Assembly: GCA_910587085.1 (NCBI GenBank)
Contig: CAJUMC010000001.1
Coordinates: 1 to 64,000, forward strand
Source of the DNA: an uncultured Lachnospiraceae bacterium
GTDB lineage: Bacteria; Bacillota; Clostridia; Lachnospirales; Lachnospiraceae
Direction: 5' to 3'
DNA length: 64,000 nt
Each line of letters begins with the position of its first letter. Position 1 is the stretch's first letter. Under the pieces are notes generated by a model. That model had not been told where the DNA came from. It saw nothing but the letters and a program-made list of their open reading frames with translations, and ran no database searches. This document shows, piece after piece, positions 51,161 to 59,426 of this stretch. The position numbers were made by a program, and so were the translations under genes.

Positions 51161-52334
51161 CCTTAAGCTGCCCTGCCGCCTGATCAAACTCGCTTTCCGG
51201 CATGGCGGACGTCAGGAACGCGTACTCTCCCTCAATCCCCGGTGCGGTAAATTCTCGTTCGACCTTAAACAGCTCCTGCGCCTTCGCCTTCTGACTCTGC
51301 GGAACGCGCACAAAGAATTTGCTCATCAGCGTCCCCATATCCGCCAGCTCCAGCTTGCGGCTGTTCCAGATCGTCATGACATGCTTGCCCTGGTGCTTCA
51401 CCGCATCCACGACATCCGACACCACCGCGCTCGCCGTCGGCAGCTTGCCAGCGCCTTTGCCGTAAAACATTACATCGCCGAGGAAATTTCCCCGCACAAG
51501 AATGGCGTTGAACACATCATTGACCGAATAGAGCGGATGGGAACGGTTGATCATGCGCGGGGCCACCATCGCATATACCCTTCCGTCCACCGCACAGCTC
51601 GTCGCAAACAGCTTGATATCGGCTCCGCCCGCCAGCGCGTAAGCGATATCGTTTTTGGATATATTCCGTATGCCTTCGATATAAATATCCTCGAAATCAA
51701 CCTGCATTCCGTAGGCCAGCGAGGTCAGGATCGCAATTTTGCGCCCGGCGTCATAACCATCCACATCAGCCGCAGGATTGCGCTCCGCATAGCCCTTCGC
51801 CTGGGCATCCGCAAGCACGACATCAAAATCCAGCCCTTCGTCGCGCATCTTTGTCAGAATATAATTCGTCGTTCCGTTCAGAATACCGGTGACCTCCTGG
51901 ATCTCGTCCACCGTCAGACTCTGGTTCAGCGGGCGAATAATTGGTATGCCGCCTGCGACACTTGCCTCAAAAAGGAAGTTTTCCTTTTTCTGCTTCGCAA
52001 TTTCCAGAAGCTCCGCGCCGTGCTTCGCGACAAGCTCCTTGTTGGAAGTGCAGACGCTCTTGCCCTTCAGCAGTGCCTCCTTCACAAAGCTGTACGCCGG
52101 CTCGACGCCGCCCATCACCTCGATGATTACACCGACCTCCGGATCATTCACAATCCGGCTGAAATCATGCACAAGCACCTTCTCGACCGGATCTCCCGGA
52201 AACTCCCGCAGATCCAGCACATACTTGATTTCGATTTCCTCCCCCGCGCGGCGCGCAATCCCCTCCGGATTGCTGTTGATAACCTCAAAAACTCCCGAAC
52301 CGACCGTTCCGTATCCCAAAATCGCTACCTTCAT
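51132..52334 (-). CDS. hom: Homoserine dehydrogenase
   Basis: The 400-residue enzyme reduces aspartate semialdehyde to homoserine with NAD(P)H. Rossmann start MKVAILGYGTVGSGVFEVIN; catalytic domain with VAGGIPIIRPLNQSLTVDEI and GILNGTTNYILTKMRDEGLD, which includes the conserved NGTTN, and GYDAGRKIAILTSLAYG. The C-terminal part (about 330-400) resembles an ACT-like regulatory tail that is shortened. Start follows GGAGG. It sits between the ACT-domain regulator (72 bases upstream) and the proposed homoserine kinase. Confidence 0.96.
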   Translation of the reverse strand: MKVAILGYGTVGSGVFEVINSNPEGIARRAGEEIEIKYVLDLREFPGDPVEKVLVHDFSRIVNDPEVGVIIEVMGGVEPAYSFVKEALLKGKSVCTSNKELVAKHGAELLEIAKQKKENFLFEASVAGGIPIIRPLNQSLTVDEIQEVTGILNGTTNYILTKMRDEGLDFDVVLADAQAKGYAERNPAADVDGYDAGRKIAILTSLAYGMQVDFEDIYIEGIRNISKNDIAYALAGGADIKLFATSCAVDGRVYAMVAPRMINRSHPLYSVNDVFNAILVRGNFLGDVMFYGKGAGKLPTASAVVSDVVDAVKHQGKHVMTIWNSRKLELADMGTLMSKFFVRVPQSQKAKAQELFKVEREFTAPGIEGEYAFLTSAMPESEFDQAAGQLKVLSRIRAEL

Positions 52335-52406
52335 AAATCAGCCTCCATCTTTTTTCTTAAATTATGAACAAAGCCACCCTGCTTCTATTCCGTTTTTTTC
52401 TTTCCG

Positions 52407-52847
52407 CTATTCCCTGCCCAGAATCTTAATATAATGGACGCCCTCGATGCTTTCCAGAACCCCGAGCAGCTCCGACACCTCCATCGTCTGCGGCAGAATC
52501 TCCGCGCCCAGCGTGAGTGACGCGATGCCGCCGATCGGAATCGACTGATGGATTGTCAGAATATTCGCGTTCGCCTGCGCGATCTGGTTCAGCACATTGG
52601 ATAAAAGCCCCGGCACATCGTCCAGCTGCATCATCAGGTTGATGGTCTTGCCCCGGTTGCTTTCATGAAAGGGAAATATGTCATCCTTATATTTATAAAA
52701 GGAGCTGCGGCTGATCTCCACCGCGTCCGTCGCCTCCTGTATCGTCAGCACGCGCTCCGAATCGAGCAGGCGCTTTGCCTCCACCACCTTCAGCAGAACC
52801 TCAGGCAGCGCTTTTTTCTTTACAATATAATACTTATCCTCCTCCAT
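52407..52847 (-). CDS. ACT-domain protein (UPF0735/PheB type)
   Basis: The 146-residue protein has an N-terminal helical, HTH-like region (VLTIQEATDAVEISRSSFYK) and a C-terminal ACT domain (LMMQLDDVPGLLSNVLNQIA), the layout of UPF0735 proteins such as PheB or ThrR. It binds an amino acid and probably represses this threonine-pathway operon, as ThrR does in Bacillus. Start MEEDKYYIV (52847) follows GGGAGAAGAGC. An in-frame extension of 28 residues contains a duplicated MEKLQ motif and is less likely. Confidence 0.85.
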   Translation of the reverse strand: MEEDKYYIVKKKALPEVLLKVVEAKRLLDSERVLTIQEATDAVEISRSSFYKYKDDIFPFHESNRGKTINLMMQLDDVPGLLSNVLNQIAQANANILTIHQSIPIGGIASLTLGAEILPQTMEVSELLGVLESIEGVHYIKILGRE

Positions 52848-53004
52848 GCTCTTCTCCCGTCCTCCCCTGCCGGACACTGACCTTTCCTTCCGAATCTGCA
52901 GTTTTTCCATCCCGGTCTGCAGTTTTTCCATGCCTCTTCCGGTGCTGGCGCACGGAACAGCAAAATGTACACCTCATACAAACAAGTGTCCGTTTCGGAA
53001 AGAT

Positions 53005-53033
53005 ATCATATCATATTTTTTCGACAAATGCAA
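53005..53033 (-). promoter_or_regulatory. Promoter of the threonine-pathway operon
   Basis: On the minus strand TTGCAT (53028-53033), a 17-base spacer and TATGAT (53005-53010). A second TATGAT overlaps at 53010-53015, so the start site may wobble. It gives a leader of about 150 bases before the ACT-protein gene. Confidence 0.7.
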
Positions 53034-53157
53034 TACCCTTTTTTGGCTGCGGCAGCCCTGTAATCCGCTCCGTACCAAAACTGCGCGCTCCTTATGCCGA
53101 AGGAGAACGTTCCGTGCAGTCTCAATTTACAATACCTGGCGGCTTATCCGCGGCAGA

Positions 53158-53298
53158 ATGGCACGGGCAGGAAAGGCGGTGATCGGGCTGGTATTGGATT
53201 CGCTTCTTGACGATATCGGGATTGATACAAGCAGGCTGATTTTTCCAAAAGCAGAACAAATCCCATCTTATGTGCAGATGCTCATGCTTTTGCTGTGA
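53158..53298 (+). pseudogene. Possible gene fragment, 46 codons
   Basis: The frame reads MARAGKAVIGLVLDSLLDDI then GIDTSRLIFPKAEQ and ends in MLMLLL. It looks like part of a globular protein, but has no ribosome site and no recognised family. Inside the 700-base gap between the ACT-protein promoter and the next minus-strand gene it is best read as a decayed remnant. CCCCTTAA/TTAAGGGG (about 53372-53413) nearby could be a relic terminator. The rest of the gap holds nothing clear. Confidence 0.3.
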
Positions 53299-53554
53299 GT
53301 ACTGTCGGGTGGCTCTTTATCGTGTGTTGATATCTTTGTTCATAAATCTGCTCCATTACATAAAAATCCCCCTTAATATAGATTTGGGTTATTTACCTTG
53401 TCTACTTAAGGGGTATCATATCTGTTTTTTATACACTCTGACGCTGTGTTACTTATTCAGCTGTGATTGTGGTAATGATTGTTCAGCCATACTGGAAGTT
53501 ATAATATCCCGATTCCTTTACACTTGATACAATGCAAATTTGGCAAATATGTCT

Positions 53555-53611
53555 TTACTTCATCGCTGATTCTGATTTCCTGCGGCTGTATCTCTTTACG
53601 ATGATCTCCAT
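53555..53611 (-). CDS. 18-codon mini-ORF with strong ribosome site
   Basis: ATG at 53611 follows AGGAGG with 8-base spacing and encodes MEIIVKRYSRRKSESAMK, very basic. It lies about 195 bases downstream of the lipoprotein gene on the same strand. It may be a leader peptide or the first codons of a deleted gene. No homologue is recognised. Confidence 0.35.
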   Translation of the reverse strand: MEIIVKRYSRRKSESAMK

Positions 53612-53805
53612 CTTGTGTTCCTCCTGTTCAGATATGTGGGGAAGCGAAATCCGATCAGGAGGGCAGGCTACGGCACTTGGGCCAGAGGTTCCAACAACCG
53701 GCATGTCTGTTTTGCAACAACAATTCATTTTGGCGGAAGCGATCGAAACTTGGATCACGGAATTGGCTTCCCTCATAGAAATCTGTTCAATTTCACCAAA
53801 TACTG

Positions 53806-55176
53806 TTATCCCTCTTCCTTTTTCTTTATGGCCTGATATAAAAATTCAGCCTCTTCGAGTTCAGATCTTTTGTAATATATATTTATTTCATCTGCATTAT
53901 ATTCTAAAATATAATAGGTGAAGATTACGGTGTCATCCGATAATACTTGCTCCGGATACTTTATATATATCCTATTATTTTCTATGGTTTCTATATTAGA
54001 CAAATCAGCTAAAAAGCGGTAGGAAACTTCCGATTCATAATCGGAAATATCGTATCCATAGAATGTTTTTTCTATAATCAATTTACCGGTTCCGGAATCT
54101 GTTGAATAATGGTATTCACCTGTCAAATTTTCCAGCTTATCTGTCCCATCAGATATGCTTGTATTCACTTCGGCAGCAAAAATTTTACTGCATAATTCTG
54201 TATATTCCTCAAATGAAATTTCAGCTCCATTCAATGTATATTTAAATCCAGCCTCCACATTATCCGGATCAGCAAGCTCCTCGCCGAAATTCATTTCTGC
54301 AGCTAAGTTATCTGCTCCTTCAAATTTTTCCATATGGTAAAATTCAAATCCTGCACTCGACCTGCAGCTGTACATAGTCCATACAGCACCATTGTAATAG
54401 GTATAAGAAAGAACGAGCACATTGTCAACTCCTTCTGCAAATTTATATACCTTATTATTACGCACATCAAGGTATATTCCGCCATAAGGACCGCTGATAA
54501 CCAGCTCGTTTTCCCCATCATTGTCAAGATCGACTTTTTCTCCAGCAGAATATAAGTACATATTTAAATCATCAATATAAAATGAAGCTGTCAAATCCGT
54601 CTGGTCAATTGCATTTATTTTGCCATTGATAAATAAATCCAACAGTTCTTCTGCTGTCGCTTCCGATCGCTGGGTCTCCGGTAAAAGATTGTCCGGTGCG
54701 CCGTCAGGGAAAGAATAGACCTCCCCGCTCAGAACTCCGGCGGCATCTGTGATAACTGCCACCTCCGCCTTGCCGCCAATGACGGAGATTTCTGCCAGCA
54801 CATAGGGGTCTTCGCTTGTAAAGCGGAGCATGTCCTCCTCCCAGACTGCCGTGCCCTCCAATTCGGCAGTACGGTAGACGCTGATTTCTGCCTTATAGGT
54901 TCCGTCGGCCTGCAGCGCAAGTGTCAGCTGGCTGTAGACATCGGCTGTCCCCTGCTTATCGGTATAGATGCCGGAGACGTCCGCTTTCTCTGCCTGCTTC
55001 GGGTTCTCTGCCTGCCCCACATTCTCTGCCTGTTTTGTGGGTTCCGTCTGTTCCGAATCCGGTGTGCTCCCGCCTGGCTGATTTGTTCCGGCGGGCAGGG
55101 AAGAATCGCTGTCCCTCGCACCACAGCCGGATAGCAGAAAAGTACTCAACAATAGTGTCAGCAATAACTTTTTCAT
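53806..55176 (-). CDS. Lipoprotein with D-x-D-x-D-G motif
   Basis: The 456-residue surface lipoprotein has signal MKKLLLTLLLSTFLLSGCGA with lipobox LLSGC (Cys 18) and a polar stalk with repeated QAEN/KQAEK units (about 40-65). The beta-rich body contains VDLDNDGENELVISGPYGGI, the calcium-loop/FG-GAP-like motif shared with 44131-45946 and 58016-59101. The ribosome site TAGGAGGT is ideal. The middle part (STLILIADSEDPYVLAEI-like threads) suggests repeated strands. No enzyme motif is seen; it is likely a surface receptor or scaffold. Linked to the neighbouring two-component regulator only by position. Confidence 0.75.
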   Translation of the reverse strand: MKKLLLTLLLSTFLLSGCGARDSDSSLPAGTNQPGGSTPDSEQTEPTKQAENVGQAENPKQAEKADVSGIYTDKQGTADVYSQLTLALQADGTYKAEISVYRTAELEGTAVWEEDMLRFTSEDPYVLAEISVIGGKAEVAVITDAAGVLSGEVYSFPDGAPDNLLPETQRSEATAEELLDLFINGKINAIDQTDLTASFYIDDLNMYLYSAGEKVDLDNDGENELVISGPYGGIYLDVRNNKVYKFAEGVDNVLVLSYTYYNGAVWTMYSCRSSAGFEFYHMEKFEGADNLAAEMNFGEELADPDNVEAGFKYTLNGAEISFEEYTELCSKIFAAEVNTSISDGTDKLENLTGEYHYSTDSGTGKLIIEKTFYGYDISDYESEVSYRFLADLSNIETIENNRIYIKYPEQVLSDDTVIFTYYILEYNADEINIYYKRSELEEAEFLYQAIKKKEEG

Positions 55177-55562
55177 AGAAATACCTCCTAAACTCTCACT
55201 TAAAATACATAAATGCATATATAAAGCGAGATATAAATTTCATTCGAACAAATTCGCTGCGCGATAGCCAGCCAGGGCTGCGGCGCATTTTTTACTTTTA
55301 TCGAATATAAAGCAATGGAAAAATCCTCCGCAATACGGTATTGTTAGGTTCCCGCAAAAAACAACCAGATACGGAGACTTATAGGCATTCCGACCGGCTT
55401 GTGTAATGCCGCCCGGCTTGCGGTTTGAACTATGGTGCAGACTGTTTCGGCATTTTATTCCTTCCTCCTGTAATATAATCGGCACCCTATTTATACCACA
55501 ATAAGAAAAGCAATAAAATACCGGCGGCATGAACTGCACAATTTTTGCGTAAACTACACAGA
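55177..55562. other. Intergenic region, no supported gene
   Basis: Contains the promoter region of the lipoprotein gene and short inverted motifs (CCGGCTTG and GCCCGGCTTG near 55390-55425). An open frame of 99 codons here has no ribosome site, signal or recognisable sequence. Nothing else is seen. Confidence 0.35.
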
Positions 55563-56267
55563 TCAGCTGTCAAACTGCATTCGCCATTGAAAAAATGCCT
55601 TTTTAAACTCCTTGCCGTGCGCTCTTCCGATCACTATCCTTATCCCATTGCAAAGCGTAACTTCACGGCTGTTTACGGCTTCAATATACTTTAAATTGAC
55701 AACATAAGACCTTTGAATATGGTAAAAGCCAAAGCGGGACAAGCTTTGTGCCGTTTCGGAAATCAGCCCTTCGCAGAAATATTCCCTGCCGTCCAGCATA
55801 AGATATCTTAATTTCCTCCCATTCGTCTCAATCAGAAGGAGCTCCTTAAGATTTATCTTTATGTTAATCCCTGCGGTATCCCTGCAATAAACGATCCTGT
55901 CCTGAATCTTTGTCTTAAGAAAATAATCTATTGCCTCATTTATTTCCTCCAAATGCTTTTTATCTATGTATCGAAAAGCGTTAAACCGGTAACCCAGCCT
56001 GGCCAGCTCCGTATGGGACGTCAAAAAGCATACCCTGCACTGGCTTCCTGAATTCATCAATCTTTCGGCTATCTCAAAACCATTTTCCCCCTCATCCAGT
56101 TCAATATCCAGAAACAGTAAATCTAAATCTTTATTTTCTATATTTTCATTTCTATTTTTATATAAAACTATTTTATATTCAACATTATTATCCTTGCAAT
56201 ATTTCTCGATACAAGCCTGTATCCTGTCTCTCCATACTGCTTCGTCTTCTAATATGCCTATTTTCAT
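55563..56267 (-). CDS. LytTR-family response regulator (AgrA type)
   Basis: The 234-residue regulator has a receiver domain MKIGILEDEAVW with acidic residues E7-D8-E9, phosphoacceptor Asp54 (LFLDIELDEGENG), a conserved Thr in FLTSHTE and Lys in FRYIDKKH. A C-terminal LytTR DNA-binding domain (about 135-234; LLLIETNGRKLRYLM, FYHIQRSYVVNLKYIEAVNS) follows. Start ATG 56267 follows GGAGGGGGAAAG. Its own TATAAT lies at 56310-56315. The matching GHKL-type kinase is encoded 5.7 kb away on the same strand, upstream in transcription order. Confidence 0.92.
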   Translation of the reverse strand: MKIGILEDEAVWRDRIQACIEKYCKDNNVEYKIVLYKNRNENIENKDLDLLFLDIELDEGENGFEIAERLMNSGSQCRVCFLTSHTELARLGYRFNAFRYIDKKHLEEINEAIDYFLKTKIQDRIVYCRDTAGINIKINLKELLLIETNGRKLRYLMLDGREYFCEGLISETAQSLSRFGFYHIQRSYVVNLKYIEAVNSREVTLCNGIRIVIGRAHGKEFKKAFFQWRMQFDS

Positions 56268-56397
56268 CTTTCCCCCTCCGCGAATATGGTTCCTCCCTGT
56301 TTCTCTTTGATTATACATCAAATCCCCGCGTATAAGGTGTTAAAAAAATGAAAAAACATCACTTTCTTGGCGGGAAAGTTTTTTGAAATACCCTCCA

Positions 56398-56425
56398 TTG
56401 TATTTTTTCTGAAATTCTTTATACT
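56398..56425 (+). promoter_or_regulatory. Promoter of the HTH-receiver gene
   Basis: TTGTAT (56398-56403), a 16-base spacer and TATACT (56420-56425), giving a start near 56432 and a leader of about 85 bases. Confidence 0.6.
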
Positions 56426-56430
56426 GTAAC

Positions 56431-56442
56431 TATACCGGTATA
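56431..56442. promoter_or_regulatory. Perfect palindrome TATACCGGTATA
   Basis: A 12-bp perfect palindrome covering the expected transcription start of the HTH-receiver gene. This is the position of an autorepressor operator; the encoded HTH protein is the obvious candidate. Confidence 0.55.
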
Positions 56443-56516
56443 AATCATCAGGCATCTGCAAAGCTGAATATTTTGCAGTTCCTAACATAAACCATATCAG
56501 AAAGGAAAAATAATAC

Positions 56517-57065
56517 ATGCATATAGGAGAACAGATACGAACTTTACGCAGCCAGAAGAAAATTACACAGGAGATACTGGCGGCAGAGATGGGCGTTACC
56601 GTAGGCGCCGTAAGTAAGTGGGAAAGCGGCACCACGCTGCCGGATGTGCAGATGCTTTGCAGCCTTGCGGATTATTTTAAGGTTACCACAGATAAACTGC
56701 TGGGACGGGCTTATAAAGGCAGCTTTGCGGTCTGCGATGATGCGGGATTCATCCGTGAAACAATCAAGGGAATTCTGGAAAAAGAGGGATATACCTGTGC
56801 CGGCCTGGCGGAGAACGGCACGCAGCTTCGCGAGATTTGGAGTAAAAACCCCCCGGATATTCTGTTCCTGGATATACATCTTGGCGAAGAAAACGGGCTT
56901 GAACTGTTAAAAGAATTAAAAGAAAAATCCAGTGACACCAGAATCATAATGGTCACGGCAGACAATGGGGAAGAGACACTACAAACTGCGATTTCATACA
57001 AAGCGGACGCCTTTGTCACAAAGCCATTTTTGCCGCAGCATATCATAACGGCGCTGGCTTCGTAA
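56517..57065 (+). CDS. HTH-receiver fusion regulator
   Basis: The 182-residue protein joins an N-terminal Cro/C1-type HTH (1-60; KITQEILAAEMGVTVGAVSK) to a C-terminal receiver domain (about 68-182). The receiver has Asp74/Asp75, phosphoacceptor Asp119 (DILFLDIHLGEENG), Thr147 and Lys169 (FVTKPF). The order DNA-binding first, receiver last, is the reverse of ordinary response regulators. All phosphorylation residues are present, so it should respond to a kinase. Start ATG 56517 follows AGAAAGG. It is divergent from the LytTR regulator gene. A hairpin CCGGAAAACTT/AAGTTTTCCGG follows about 5 bases after the stop. Confidence 0.85.
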   Translation: MHIGEQIRTLRSQKKITQEILAAEMGVTVGAVSKWESGTTLPDVQMLCSLADYFKVTTDKLLGRAYKGSFAVCDDAGFIRETIKGILEKEGYTCAGLAENGTQLREIWSKNPPDILFLDIHLGEENGLELLKELKEKSSDTRIIMVTADNGEETLQTAISYKADAFVTKPFLPQHIITALAS

Positions 57066-57235
57066 AAAATCCGGAAAACTTCAGTTTTTTAAGTTTTCCG
57101 GGTGATTTCAAAATCGAGACTGTTTCATGTTTTGTATAAACATGAAAAACTGATATAAGATATGTTATTAGTTACTGAGGGCAGAGCCTGATTTCCACAG
57201 GTTCTGTCCTTGTTTATATTATAATTCAGCCTCCA

Positions 57236-57280
57236 GGCATGTCTGTCAGGGCTAGTCGAATCAGCCCTGACAGACATGCC
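57236..57280. repeat. Perfect 18-bp hairpin in intergenic region
   Basis: GGCATGTCTGTCAGGGCT (57236-57253) pairs perfectly with AGCCCTGACAGACATGCC (57263-57280) around a 9-base loop. A second stem, GACGCAGC/GCTGCGTC, follows about 20 bases later. There is no T tail, so it is not an ordinary terminator. Candidates are a miniature inverted-repeat element, a REP-like unit or a structured RNA. The surrounding 57066-57451 has no gene. Confidence 0.75.
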
Positions 57281-57451
57281 GACGCCGCCGGCTTGTGCAT
57301 CGGACGCAGCAGCCTCTGACAAGCTGCGTCGGGTATTATACCCCAGCATTGCTTGCTGTCAGTGACTATAAAAAAGGATTGAAAGCCGTTTGCACAGATG
57401 ATATACTCTTCTCGTATCAAATGGACAGACCAGAACAGGAAGGACAGAAAT

Positions 57452-57916
57452 ATGTTTGAATATGGTACATATGAATATGGGTTGAAAACCGGCGATTTAC
57501 CAGAAAAAGAAATGGTCAAAATCTTTGAAAAGGCACTCAGTAAAATCGCCGGGGAAATCAATGATTCCCGTATTCCCAAAAAACGGAAACTGAGCAAGAT
57601 GACTGGTCCGTTTGGCCGCTCCACCCCAGATGCGGAACCGCCAGAATATGATTATATCTATCTTTACGGTCATAGACCCAGTAATCTGTTTTTGCAGCTG
57701 TACCCTAATCGAGAGAAGAACGGGCGGGTGAAATTTTCGGAGGAGGGAATTGTCTGGAATTTGTACTTTTATATTTTGCCGGACTATCCAAACCGGATAT
57801 CTGAGGAGGATCGCATCCAAGAGTTTGGAGGCAGAGTTATCGAGGAATTATTCCGGACACTTCCCTGCGAAAAAGTACTCATTAAAAAATATGCCCCTGG
57901 GGAAGACCGGCTTTAG
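57452..57916 (+). CDS. Hypothetical protein, 154 aa
   Basis: The 154-residue soluble protein starts MFEYGTYEYGLKTGDLPEKE after GGAAGGACAG. Segments EYDYIYLYGHRPSNLFLQLY and YFYILPDYPNRISEEDRIQE look like a compact alpha/beta domain, and the composition is balanced, so it is probably a real gene. I do not recognise the family. It stands alone between a hairpin and a convergent lipoprotein gene. Small proteins of this style are sometimes immunity or accessory proteins in mobile regions, but nothing here proves that. Confidence 0.55.
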   Translation: MFEYGTYEYGLKTGDLPEKEMVKIFEKALSKIAGEINDSRIPKKRKLSKMTGPFGRSTPDAEPPEYDYIYLYGHRPSNLFLQLYPNREKNGRVKFSEEGIVWNLYFYILPDYPNRISEEDRIQEFGGRVIEELFRTLPCEKVLIKKYAPGEDRL

Positions 57917-58015
57917 TGAGTGCAGAAGGTGCGGACATTTTCCTGAACTGTTTAAGCCCGCCAGGCCAGGGGTTCCTCCTGTACTCCAACGGGCTCATGT
58001 TTCCAGAGGATATCT

Positions 58016-59101
58016 TTATCCGCCTTCTGCCTGAAGCCCCTCAAAGCAGGAAACGGCATCCATCTCCCCGTCCGGCAGCCGGATCACCGCGGTATCCCCT
58101 TCGCTTTCCCACGTCCGAACCACTTGGAACCATGCTTCCTTTGTACCATCCTGATAAGTCATCTCAATCCAGTTTCCGTTCGTCTCATATTTCCGGAACC
58201 GCACTTTAGTCCCGACCGGAAGCAGCACCGTATCCTCCTCGCCCGCATCCCGTTTCATATAAAAACGGCATTCTTCCTTCAGGCTTTTTTCCCGCCCGGC
58301 CTCGCTCCAGGACTGAAATTCATAAACTTCCTGCTCTGCCGGAACCAGGACAGCTTGAAATTTCTCCCCGTTTTCCAGCCTCCAGACTACCGGCGCTGTG
58401 TCCCTCTCCAGAATATTGCAGGCTCCAAGGAAGCAGATCGTACCGTCTCCCGGGACAAGCTCGGTTCGTATATTTTCCGGCATGGCCTCCTTCATCGCCT
58501 TCCAGTCCGGTTCCCCGGTCTGGCAGAACTGCAGTGGGGAATCCAGAAGCTTTTCAGCAAAACTGCCGATGCAGATAAGCTCCCCTGACTGGTAACGGAA
58601 CAAAACCGTCTCCGCATACTGCGGGATAATTTCCCGGAACAGCCCGAGCTCAAGGCTGGAATCCGTCCGGTCGATATCCAGCAGATACCACGCTTCTGCG
58701 TCAAATCGTCCGCTTCCGATCAGCCGGGAAAAATAATCCCCGTCAAATACCGTTTCCCCCACGGTAAGCTCAGGCCGCGCGAAGCGCCAGTTGTCCGACG
58801 CAGAATCCGGGAGCAGGCGCATCGTCAGCTCCTCCGGAACGCCGTCACCGTCCAGATCCGCACAGATACTTTCACCGAAAGGGATGGCGGTATCCGCCGT
58901 CACGATGGAATTTGTCCCCGATACGGTCGGCTCCGGTGCGGCGCTTGCCGTGCCGGGTAAAGTATTCTCTTGCGTATTTCCGGCATCCGTCGGCATGGGT
59001 ACTTCCGTATTTCCCAGCGTCCCCGGTGCGTCTGAAGCTTCAGCACAGGAATTCAATATCAAAACGAGTGCAGACAAGAAAAACGCTTTGTTTTTTTTCA
59101 T
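58016..59101 (-). CDS. Lipoprotein with D-x-D-x-D-G motif and SH3-like tail
   Basis: The 361-residue lipoprotein has signal MKKNKAFFLSALVLILNSC with lipobox LILNSC and a Pro/Thr/Ala-rich stalk (about 22-70). The body has CADLDGDGVPEELTMRLLPD, then a C-terminal part (VGTKVRFRKYETNGNWIEMT) that aligns in pattern with the end of the frameshifted lipoprotein at 44131-45946, an SH3-like module. The ribosome site CAGGAGGGT is strong. It is probably a surface-binding protein; ligand unknown. Confidence 0.75.
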   Translation of the reverse strand: MKKNKAFFLSALVLILNSCAEASDAPGTLGNTEVPMPTDAGNTQENTLPGTASAAPEPTVSGTNSIVTADTAIPFGESICADLDGDGVPEELTMRLLPDSASDNWRFARPELTVGETVFDGDYFSRLIGSGRFDAEAWYLLDIDRTDSSLELGLFREIIPQYAETVLFRYQSGELICIGSFAEKLLDSPLQFCQTGEPDWKAMKEAMPENIRTELVPGDGTICFLGACNILERDTAPVVWRLENGEKFQAVLVPAEQEVYEFQSWSEAGREKSLKEECRFYMKRDAGEEDTVLLPVGTKVRFRKYETNGNWIEMTYQDGTKEAWFQVVRTWESEGDTAVIRLPDGEMDAVSCFEGLQAEGG

Positions 59102-59426
59102 AGACCCTCCTGTCATAATATATGAAATTTGTCACTACATTTCTCGATATATTTAAAATTTATAACCTCCTACTTCAATGGAGCAATGGCTGTTCTTTCT
59201 GCCGTAGCTTATCTATAATGCACCCCCCTATCTGTTCCCGCTTGGTCTGTGCTCTGACATTTCTTCCTTCTGCTTTATGGAGCAGGGCACATGACAGACA
59301 GAGTATCCCTCCTGCTTTTGGTATTAGCTTGCGACACCATTCTTGCTATATCATAGAAGGCTTTATGTGCTATCCTCTACACTCCGCTTATTCAATTCCT
59401 CTAGTATAGCTGGTAGAATCGGGGGA
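59102..59426. other. Intergenic region, no supported gene
   Basis: Lies upstream of the lipoprotein gene and downstream of the NlpC/P60-like gene, both minus strand. AT-rich near 59130-59170 (probable promoter). No convincing frame, hairpin or repeat. Confidence 0.35.

Noticed and set aside
57066..57105. Terminator after the HTH-receiver gene
   Set aside because: The stem CCGGAAAACTT/AAGTTTTCCGG is perfect but lacks a T tail, so I mention it only under the gene.
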